Positions 1 to 5,280 of a DNA stretch of 5,280 bases are shown in pieces. Origin of the DNA: Hydrogenophaga sp. GTDB lineage: Bacteria > Pseudomonadota > Gammaproteobacteria > Burkholderiales > Burkholderiaceae_C. The stretch spans positions 1 through 5,280 of the forward strand of contig JAIFNE010000196.1 in the NCBI GenBank assembly GCA_020047875.1. The letters are read 5' to 3'. The translations under genes and the position numbers were made by a program. Below the pieces are notes generated by a model. It made no database searches. It saw only the letters and a list, made by a program, of their open reading frames with translations, and had not been told where the DNA came from. Numbering within the stretch: the stretch's first letter is position 1; the number at the start of each line of letters is the position of its first letter.

Positions 1-39
1 GCTGAGCAGCAAGGGTGCTCGTCCCGTCCGTCGTGCCAT
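1..39 (-). CDS. First 13 codons of a further gene, possibly IS630-family transposase
   Basis: An ATG at 39 preceded by GGAGGT opens a frame that runs off the left edge, giving MARRTGRAPLLLS. This short basic start followed by a 'P-L-x-L-S' segment resembles the N-terminus of many IS630-family transposases, just before their first helix-turn-helix. The family comparison is from memory and rests on 13 residues, so it is tentative. An 81-nt AT-richer spacer and its own strong ribosome binding site suggest it is not part of the defence operon. It could instead be any gene with a basic N-terminus. Confidence 0.4.
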   Translation of the reverse strand, partial: MARRTGRAPLLLS

Positions 40-119
40 ACCAACCTCCATCAGGAATTGCTGGACACGGATGATCCCACTGAAAATACTTGTTGTAAAC
101 CTTTTAATGAAACGATGTA
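40..119. other. Spacer after the operon, AT-richer
   Basis: These 80 nt separate the end of the HEPN-like gene from the next start. The half next to the operon (about 82-119) is visibly AT-richer than the flanking genes, with AAAATACTTGTTGTAAACC and a CTTTTAATG run. I see no convincing rho-independent terminator: the only inverted repeats are trivial (TCCA/TGGA around 49-64, GGAT/ATCC around 69-77). If the left-edge gene is a transposase, the terminal repeat of that element should lie here, but the partner end is outside the window and the repeat cannot be recognised. Confidence 0.5.
44..49 (-). promoter_or_regulatory. Strong ribosome binding site of the left-edge gene
   Basis: On the minus strand this is GGAGGT, followed by TGGT and ATG at 39. 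It is a near-perfect Shine-Dalgarno site and the main reason to accept a gene start so close to the window edge. Confidence 0.65.
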
Positions 120-1424
120 CTAGTTGTCCAAATACCGGGTGAACACCTTGTATGAAGAGAAGTCAAACTTCGGATCGAGTGCGAGCACGCGATCTCGCAG
201 CACTTTGTGATCATCACCCGCACGGCCACGGCTCCAAGTTTGATCGTTGCCTTGAATCCCTTCAATCAGGTCAACGCAATCGTCAAGCTCGTACTTGTCC
301 AACAAAGGCTTGATCACCTCTGTGAAACGCCGATCCGCACCGTTGTAGCTCCCGCTGGCAACGTAGTACTTGTTCGCAAGGCGAATCACCATCTTGGCCC
401 ATTCTGGCGAATCGGATATTTCCTCAATGGCGTCCCAGGTTACGCGTTCGATTTGTGGGTAATCCTTTCCCGCAATCCATTCACCAAGTCGTTCCGAGTG
501 CTCCTGAAGGTTCGCGGCGACGAACCATGCCAGACAGCGGGCAGATGCATCACTCTCGGCCGCGTGCTGAATGGCCGCCTTGGCGTGATCCGCGAGCAGT
601 GCGTAAATCTGCGGCTCGCGAGCCAGGAAATGAATCAAGCAAATGACCGGAGCACCACCGGTTGCTATCGTGCTGAAGTAGTCCTTGTCTGCCTCGATCT
701 GCGTCCTGAACTGGCCGGGATTTCTCCCGAACAGCAATCGCAAAGCGCTGTAGTTGATCGCTCGGTTCTTCTCGCACGGCTCGTCGGTCAGCCGAAACGC
801 AAACTTCCAGAGGGCCTTGAAGACTGCCTTCTCCACTTCGGGATTGAACCGGTTGTAGTACTTGCTCTCCAGGTACGCCTTCAACCTCTTGTCATCAATC
901 AGAATGCCTGATGCCTGTTCGAGATCGCCGACGAGCTCGTTGACGATCTGCTTGGACAAGATCGGGGCTTTGGTCAGCACCCCATCGAGCGTGTTTCGGA
1001 TCAGGGCGCGTGCGGTCTCGCGGTTCGGTCGATGCAGTTGGAAGTTCGCGTTGACCACCGGGTGAGCGGCGAGATGACGCTGACGCTGCAGATGCAGCAG
1101 GTTTTCCCGCTCGGCGATGTCAAGAAGCTGCGTCTGCTCGGCGACCGACTCGACGAGCTTCGTCTCCCAAATCGGAGATCGTTCGTTGTCCTGCTGCAGC
1201 TTACCGATGTCTGCAAGGATTTCCTTGGCCTTGGCGTCACCGTATAGATCGACGAGGTTCTGCAACTTGAAGAGCAGGTCGCAGACCGCTACCGACCAAA
1301 GCATCACCACAGATGACCGGTAGTTACCTGCCGAGTAGCAGCTCAGTACCTCGGAGAAATATTCCTTGGTTCGTGCATCGAAAATCTGCGTCGCGCGCTG
1401 CTCAATTGAGTATTCGTCCAGCAT
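120..1424 (-). CDS. HEPN-like domain protein, candidate RNase effector of the operon (434 aa)
   Basis: The chosen start is ATG 1424, which shares one base with the helicase stop (TGATG). An in-frame GTG at 1427 would add one residue but sits too close to the AGGGGG site. The protein is soluble and almost wholly helical. Residues about 15-155 have the features of a HEPN domain: a long first helix pair containing GNYRSSVVMLWSVAVCDLLF (33-52), then a charged linker, then LQRQRHLAAHP (113-123), which contains R116-x4-H121. This fits the R-x4-6-H motif of HEPN ribonucleases. HEPN proteins cut RNA, often as toxins or abortive-infection effectors. Residues about 160-434 are a helical region of unknown family, with conserved-looking aromatic and acidic stretches; it could be a sensor or oligomerisation part. 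As the last gene of a probable defence operon it is a candidate effector. Catalytic activity is inferred from one motif, and an inactive HEPN scaffold or nucleic-acid-binding role remains possible. Confidence 0.85.
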   Translation of the reverse strand: MLDEYSIEQRATQIFDARTKEYFSEVLSCYSAGNYRSSVVMLWSVAVCDLLFKLQNLVDLYGDAKAKEILADIGKLQQDNERSPIWETKLVESVAEQTQLLDIAERENLLHLQRQRHLAAHPVVNANFQLHRPNRETARALIRNTLDGVLTKAPILSKQIVNELVGDLEQASGILIDDKRLKAYLESKYYNRFNPEVEKAVFKALWKFAFRLTDEPCEKNRAINYSALRLLFGRNPGQFRTQIEADKDYFSTIATGGAPVICLIHFLAREPQIYALLADHAKAAIQHAAESDASARCLAWFVAANLQEHSERLGEWIAGKDYPQIERVTWDAIEEISDSPEWAKMVIRLANKYYVASGSYNGADRRFTEVIKPLLDKYELDDCVDLIEGIQGNDQTWSRGRAGDDHKVLRDRVLALDPKFDFSSYKVFTRYLDN

Positions 1425-4201
1425 CACGCCCCCTGACCAACGATCTCAACATAACCGATCAACTCGGCCGAGTAGCTGCCATCGCCATTCGCCGCGCCCT
1501 TGTGCTTGAGCTCACGCTGCAGCGTAGGTTCTACGGCGCGTGAAAACATTTCGAGCCGCTGATCCGGCGTGAATCTCGGCGTGGTTATCGGCGACTGCAG
1601 GTAGCGTTCACATTGCCGCTCCACCGCAGGCACCCGTGTGCCGTCTTGCTTGACCGCAATTGGCTGAACCACCACGCGGCGCTCTCCGTTCTTGCCGGAG
1701 GTCTCGACCATCCAAAACGACAGCAGTACTGGGTCGTCGACGTCGGCCGCAACAGCGATTCCAAGATCTTCCGGCGGCACGATGCGCCAGCGGCCAAGCT
1801 CTTCCTGCACCAGTGGGTGATCCAGCCCCATCAGCTCCACGTTGTCGTTACTCGTGGCCGTCTCTCGGTTCAATGTGAACCGGGCCTTGCGCGCACCATC
1901 GACGGTCACAAGGTCATAGGTCTCGTCGTCCACCTTGACGAGTCGCTGCTGTCGATCTGTCACTGCTGCCGACATGAACCGCACCAAGCGATCCAGACTG
2001 GAGGACACATCAGAGAAGGGTTTGTAGTCGTCGAGACTGAAGCCTTCGAGGTCTTGGAACAGGTCAAACACGACCTGCCGCGCTTCACGCGAATTCGATA
2101 GGGCAGCTTCCAGCTCCACCTTTGTCCGCTTGAGCTCGGGGTCTGACAGCGCCTCTTGGTACAGGCGGTCGTAGTTAAGCCGTTCGGAGAGTTGGCCAAG
2201 AATCTGTGCACGCAGATCTTCGGCAACGTTGCCTTGGTCATCGACCTTGCCGACCGTCTTGGCGATCTCGACCAGCTTCTCGTCCAGCATCAGGAAGATG
2301 CGGCCTTCGATGGTGTCTGACAGAACAAGGTTGTAGACCTGTGCCGTGTGGTTCTGTCCGTAGCGGTGGATGCGGCCGATGCGCTGCTCCACGTCCATCG
2401 GGTTCCACGGCAAGTCGAAGTTGAACAGGATGCGCGCGAACTGCAGGTTGATGCCTTCGCGGCCAGCCGCTGTGCAGACCAAGACGCGCGGGCCGTCCGT
2501 CTGGCGGAAGCGGCGTTCGGCTGCAATCTTGGCACCGTGATCACCACCGCGCAGTACCGCCACGCCCTGGCCGGGGAAGGTCTGCTCGATCTCCCTCGCA
2601 ATCAAGTCCACCGTGCCGAGGTAGGTGGCAAACACGACGATCTTCTCGTTCGGGTTCTGCCGCCACAGGATGCCCAGGCCGTCGAGCAGCTTCTGCGCCT
2701 TGGTCTCACGCTGCTGCGGAAAGACCTTGAGCAGATCTCCAATGCGCAGTCGTTCTTCGGGCAGATGCAGTTCCACGACAGCTGATGCGGCTTCTTCAGC
2801 GTGGGCGGCTCCATATTCGCTGCCATAAGGATCGGATGCCAGCTCCAGCGCTTCCTCGTCCAGCTTCTTGACCAGTCGATACTTGAGATCGGCCAGCACA
2901 CGGTCTACCTCACTGCGCCCAATGCTGTCGCGTGCGAGGTTGAACTCCTCGTGGATCAGCTCTCGGGCCTCCTCGGTCAGCCGCTCGCGGCCCTCGATGT
3001 CGAGGTCTTTATCCCGCAGGAAAGCCTCGTGCAGCGTCAGCATCAGCAAGCGGCGCTTCATCGTTCGCCGCACAGCGGCGAAGCTCGACGCAGCAATCTT
3101 CTGGAAGATGGCCATCAAGAAGCCGAGGGCACGCCCCTGGCCGCCCTGGCGACGCGCAAGGTCGAAGCCATCCTCCAGGTACTCGCGCAGCTTCTCGTAG
3201 AAGAGGCGCTCCTCCGGGCCCATCAGGAAGGACTCGGTATGCACCCAGCGTCGTGCAAACAACGGCGAGCCATCTGGCTGACAGGCGTCCGCCTTCGTGC
3301 GACGGAACATCACCGTGTTCAGGCGGTGCCGGTGTTCCAGCATTTCCTCGGGGCTGCCGAATAGCGTTGGGTTCAGCAGTTGCGCCAGCATCCAGAACTG
3401 AAAGTGATTGCCCTGGTGCGGCGTGGCCGAGAGCAGCATCAGGTCGCGCGAATGGTCTTTGAGCGCCTCGGCCAGCTTGTAGTTCTCGGTCTTCCTGACC
3501 TTGCCGCCATTGCGGTATGCCGTGAGGTGATGTGCTTCGTCGAACACCACCAGATCCCAACGCGGCGCATCCAGTAGGCGCTTGATGCGCGCTGGCCGCT
3601 TCAGGGTGTCGATGCTGGCGATCAGCCGGTCGTGCTTGGCGAAGGCGTTGGTCTTGCGGTCAGTGATGTCGCCCTCGGAGCCGAACACCTCGAAGTCGAG
3701 GTTGAACACCTCGTTCAGCTCGCGGTGCCAATTGTTCACCAGACCCGCAGGCACCACCATCAGCGCCCTGGTCAGTTCGCCCCGGCTGGCCAGCTCCCGA
3801 AGAATGAGTGCCGTCTCGATGGTCTTACCCAGCCCGACCTCGTCGGCGATGAGGTATCGCCGGGGCGACGCGGTGGCAATGCGGTGCGTCAGAACCACCT
3901 GATGGGGGAGCAGATCGATCTTGGCTGAGGTTAGCGCCGACGCGCTCTCCATCACCGGCAGTGCGTGCGCCTCGTAGGACAGCCACGCCTTGCGTGCTCG
4001 GTCGGCGTTGCCATCGACCGCACGCAAGATGCGTTCGGTGCGAGAGAGTTGGCGGCGAACCGAGCCAACCGGCACACGGCGCTCACCAACGCCGAAAAAC
4101 GCGCGCAGGTAGCCGTCACGCGCCGGATCAAGAACGACGCCCTGGCCGAATTCGTGATGGGTGATCCGTTCGCCGGGCTGGAGCTGAGTCTCTACTTCCA
4201 C
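1424..4201 (-). CDS. SNF2/RapA-like superfamily 2 helicase (DNA translocase), defence-associated
   Basis: This is a 925-residue ATP-dependent translocase expected to move along double-stranded nucleic acid. Residues 9-50 (PGERITHHEFGQGVV...) look like an SH3/Tudor-type barrel, comparable to the UvrD/PcrA tail and the RapA N-terminus. The helicase core follows: Q-like LLPHQ (97-101), Walker A ADEVGLGKT (119-127), motif Ia VVPAGLVNNW (149-158), motif II DEAH (221-224), motif III LSATPH (257-262), second RecA lobe from about 518 (EKIVVFATYL), motif V TAAGREGINLQ (577-587) and motif VI QRIGRIHRYGQ (606-616). All catalytic residues appear intact. Residues about 330-500 form a charged helical insert, and 640-925 is a tail without recognised motifs. 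The start is GTG with GAGGT 6 nt upstream, 9 nt after the previous stop. The stop TGA overlaps the next gene. DEVGLGKT plus QRIGR-x-x-R-x-GQ places it in the RapA/SNF2 group. BrxHII of type 3 BREX and DrmD of DISARM are related possibilities, but I cannot assign a specific subfamily. Confidence 0.93.
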   Translation of the reverse strand: MEVETQLQPGERITHHEFGQGVVLDPARDGYLRAFFGVGERRVPVGSVRRQLSRTERILRAVDGNADRARKAWLSYEAHALPVMESASALTSAKIDLLPHQVVLTHRIATASPRRYLIADEVGLGKTIETALILRELASRGELTRALMVVPAGLVNNWHRELNEVFNLDFEVFGSEGDITDRKTNAFAKHDRLIASIDTLKRPARIKRLLDAPRWDLVVFDEAHHLTAYRNGGKVRKTENYKLAEALKDHSRDLMLLSATPHQGNHFQFWMLAQLLNPTLFGSPEEMLEHRHRLNTVMFRRTKADACQPDGSPLFARRWVHTESFLMGPEERLFYEKLREYLEDGFDLARRQGGQGRALGFLMAIFQKIAASSFAAVRRTMKRRLLMLTLHEAFLRDKDLDIEGRERLTEEARELIHEEFNLARDSIGRSEVDRVLADLKYRLVKKLDEEALELASDPYGSEYGAAHAEEAASAVVELHLPEERLRIGDLLKVFPQQRETKAQKLLDGLGILWRQNPNEKIVVFATYLGTVDLIAREIEQTFPGQGVAVLRGGDHGAKIAAERRFRQTDGPRVLVCTAAGREGINLQFARILFNFDLPWNPMDVEQRIGRIHRYGQNHTAQVYNLVLSDTIEGRIFLMLDEKLVEIAKTVGKVDDQGNVAEDLRAQILGQLSERLNYDRLYQEALSDPELKRTKVELEAALSNSREARQVVFDLFQDLEGFSLDDYKPFSDVSSSLDRLVRFMSAAVTDRQQRLVKVDDETYDLVTVDGARKARFTLNRETATSNDNVELMGLDHPLVQEELGRWRIVPPEDLGIAVAADVDDPVLLSFWMVETSGKNGERRVVVQPIAVKQDGTRVPAVERQCERYLQSPITTPRFTPDQRLEMFSRAVEPTLQRELKHKGAANGDGSYSAELIGYVEIVGQGA
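1429..1434 (-). promoter_or_regulatory. Purine-rich ribosome binding site of the HEPN-like gene
   Basis: On the minus strand this reads AGGGGG, 4 nt before ATG 1424 and only 1 nt before the alternative GTG 1427. The spacing favours the ATG. It is a weak, close site inside the last helicase codons, consistent with re-initiation by ribosomes ending at the overlapping TGA. Confidence 0.45.
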
Positions 4202-4207
4202 GCGCCG

Positions 4208-4212
4208 ACCTC
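4208..4212 (-). promoter_or_regulatory. Ribosome binding site fixing the GTG start of the helicase
   Basis: On the minus strand this is GAGGT followed by a 6-nt spacer and GTG at 4201. It overlaps the stop codon of the preceding gene (4211-4213). The site matters because the helicase has no ATG near this point: the next in-frame Met is residue 84, which would remove the N-terminal SH3-like segment. Confidence 0.75.
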
Positions 4213-4711
4213 AGGTGATCCGCAAATGGAACAAGCCAGCAGGCTTGCTGCCTTCGCGGAGCAGGATCTCCTGCGGATATTCGTTGGCCTCGCCCCACAG
4301 AATGCGGCCGAACGCGAGCAGGCGGTCGCTGTGCGGTGCGGCACAGCGCCACTCAACCGAGTCGGTGGCGGGATGAAACTTGATTCGCCCAACACCAGAT
4401 GGCAGCCAAAAGATCAAGGACGCTTCACCCTCGTAGTAGGACTGAAACGACAGGATTGCATCCTTGACCCCATCGCCCAGCCACGTCTCGGCATCCTCGG
4501 GCGTCAGCAGATCCAGGCCACCTTCCAACCCGGCGACGACGAGTGTGTTGTTGCCATTGCTCGGCAGGTCGTCGGGCCATTTGCCTGCTGCCTGCAAGAA
4601 CTGGCGCAGGCTCCAGACTTCGCTGGCCGCGCACACTTGATTGCGAGCCTCTTCGTCCCAAACCCAGCTGGTGCCGCGCCGCTGCCAGACCGTGTCGAGC
4701 AGTTGCTTCAT
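4211..4711 (-). CDS. Small protein of unknown family between methylase and helicase genes (166 aa)
   Basis: I do not recognise the family. The ATG overlaps the upstream TGA by 4 nt (ATGA) and has a GAGGAG site 8 nt upstream, so the start is secure. The protein is soluble: no signal peptide, no membrane span, and only two scattered cysteines with no zinc-ribbon pattern. It is unusually rich in tryptophan (nine by eye, for example VWQRR, WVWDEE, WPDDLP, ETWLGD, FWLPSG, VEWRCA, LWGEAN). The middle (about 78-112) reads as alternating short strands and turns, such as AILSFQSYYEGEASLIFWLP and VGRIKFHP. This suggests an alpha/beta fold that binds a partner rather than an enzyme, and no catalytic signature is evident. 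The position between the methylase-like tail and the helicase, with overlapping or near-overlapping junctions on both sides, argues that it is a stoichiometric accessory subunit of the same system. Specificity factor, adaptor or inhibitor are all possible; function is inferred from context only. Confidence 0.85.
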   Translation of the reverse strand: MKQLLDTVWQRRGTSWVWDEEARNQVCAASEVWSLRQFLQAAGKWPDDLPSNGNNTLVVAGLEGGLDLLTPEDAETWLGDGVKDAILSFQSYYEGEASLIFWLPSGVGRIKFHPATDSVEWRCAAPHSDRLLAFGRILWGEANEYPQEILLREGSKPAGLFHLRIT

Positions 4712-5280
4712 AGCTCGTACTCCTCAAACAGCGAGCCCTGCATGGGCTTGATTGCCTGGGTCGCCGCCCACGCGTTGTAGATCGACACGGCACGCGAGGC
4801 GGCATTTCGGCTGGCCTGATCCGGGCCATTGCGGAACAGCCATTCCAGCAAAGGCTTGAGCGCCACGTGGGGCTTGAAATTCTCGTTCTTTAGCGTGTCG
4901 GAGGCGTTGATGCCGCTGCCATCGAAACACGCGCCAATGAGCACCAGCGCCTGATCCAGATCCGAGCTCAGACGGCGCTTGTGCTTGCCAGACCAATCAC
5001 GCGCGAAGTCCAGGGGATTGACTCGGTTGAAGACCTTGCTCTTCTCCGAGCACCAGCCGCGTTGCTCGAATTCATCGGGCGTGGTGATGGAGCCCTTCAA
5101 GAATTTCTGCAGCTGGTCGCGCTTCATCTCGGTGGCGTTGCCGAAGGTGCGCAAAAACTGGCGCGTGATCGGCTCGGCATTAACCGGAATCGGCTCCTTG
5201 CCCTTGTCGGCATCCTCGTCGATAAGCTGGTTGATGCCGACCAGCGCATCCTTCACTGAGATCGTGCGCCCCTCGTCCAC
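4708..5280 (-). CDS. C-terminal part of a probable DUF1156-type DNA adenine methylase (PglXI-like), 5' end outside window
   Basis: The frame is open to the right edge, and its first codon in the window is an internal GTG (Val), so the gene is partial. The 190 visible residues are soluble with no membrane segment. They open with ISVKDALVGINQLIDE, which resembles from memory the C-terminal 'S-V-R-D-A-L-x-x-I-N-Q-x-L-D-E' region of large DUF1156/COG1743 adenine-specific methylases. Those proteins include PglXI of type 3 BREX and the methylases of DUF499-associated defence loci. A helical region follows (about 85-185), with FARDWSGKHKRRLSSDLDQAL and PLLEWLFRNG, and the protein ends in SLFEEYEL. 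DUF1156 and the catalytic DPPY-type motif would lie upstream and are not visible, so the activity is inferred. The immediate SNF2 helicase neighbourhood supports the call. The stop TGA overlaps the next start (ATGA). An alternative is another large defence protein with a similar helical tail. Confidence 0.6.
   Translation of the reverse strand: MDEGRTISVKDALVGINQLIDEDADKGKEPIPVNAEPITRQFLRTFGNATEMKRDQLQKFLKGSITTPDEFEQRGWCSEKSKVFNRVNPLDFARDWSGKHKRRLSSDLDQALVLIGACFDGSGINASDTLKNENFKPHVALKPLLEWLFRNGPDQASRNAASRAVSIYNAWAATQAIKPMQGSLFEEYEL
4720..4725 (-). promoter_or_regulatory. Ribosome binding site of the 166-residue gene
   Basis: On the minus strand this reads GAGGAG, 8 nt before the ATG at 4711. 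It lies inside the last codons of the upstream methylase-like gene. It supports the ATG that overlaps the upstream stop as the true start and indicates translational coupling. Confidence 0.75.

Noticed and set aside
49..77. Rho-independent terminator after the HEPN-like gene
   Set aside because: The only inverted repeats are about 4 bp long and none is followed by a T-run on the minus strand.
207..911. Plus-strand open frame of 234 codons
   Set aside because: It is antisense to the HEPN-like gene, has no recognisable domain and has low-complexity Arg/Val/Leu-rich content. It is a shadow of the minus-strand gene.
2801..3364. Plus-strand open frame of 187 codons (and others inside the helicase)
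   Set aside because: They lie wholly inside the helicase gene, whose translation contains all helicase motifs in order. They are antisense shadows.
3965..4780. Plus-strand open frame of 271 codons
   Set aside because: It runs antisense across the methylase-like tail, the whole 166-residue gene and the helicase N-terminus. Those three minus-strand frames have clear motifs, ribosome sites and coupled junctions, so this is a GC-rich shadow frame.
120..5280. Complete canonical type 3 BREX operon
   Set aside because: The methylase-like and SNF2 helicase pair is compatible, but no pglZ or brxA follows the helicase. brxF and brxC would be outside the window, so the type cannot be assigned from this sequence.
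1..5280. CRISPR array, tRNA, rRNA or long direct repeats
   Set aside because: No regularly spaced repeats or tRNA-like cloverleaf were seen by eye, and nearly all of the window is coding.

Overview
The window holds the downstream part of a compact operon read entirely on the minus strand, from the right edge to about position 120, plus the first codons of a separate gene at the left edge. The sequence is GC-rich with tightly packed, overlapping genes and strong Shine-Dalgarno sites. That suggests a bacterium, most likely a proteobacterium, and the gene content suggests an accessory or defence island. The organism cannot be named from these bases.

In transcription order (right to left): (1) the C-terminal 190 residues of a large protein that looks like the tail of a DUF1156-type DNA adenine methylase, as in PglXI of type 3 BREX and the methylases of the DUF499/DUF1156 (helicase-methylase-ATPase) defence loci; (2) a 166-residue protein of unknown family, overlapping it by 4 nt; (3) a 925-residue SNF2/RapA-like superfamily 2 helicase with a complete motif set and an N-terminal SH3/Tudor-like segment, starting at GTG 9 nt after the previous stop; (4) a protein of about 434 residues with an N-terminal HEPN-like helical domain carrying an R-x4-H motif, overlapping the helicase stop codon. 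The short spacings and overlaps indicate one transcript with coupled translation.

After the fourth gene there is an AT-richer spacer of about 80 nt. A well-formed ribosome binding site and an ATG then open a new minus-strand reading frame that leaves the window after 13 codons. Its N-terminus resembles IS630-family transposases, so the operon may end against an insertion sequence.

The working model is an anti-phage module. A methylase would mark or sense self DNA, a dsDNA translocase would act on unmodified or foreign DNA, and a HEPN RNase-like protein could be an effector that cleaves RNA when the system is triggered. The methylase and helicase assignments rest on known families. The HEPN effector role and the part played by the 166-residue protein are inference. 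The large plus-strand open frames across the window are antisense shadows of these genes.
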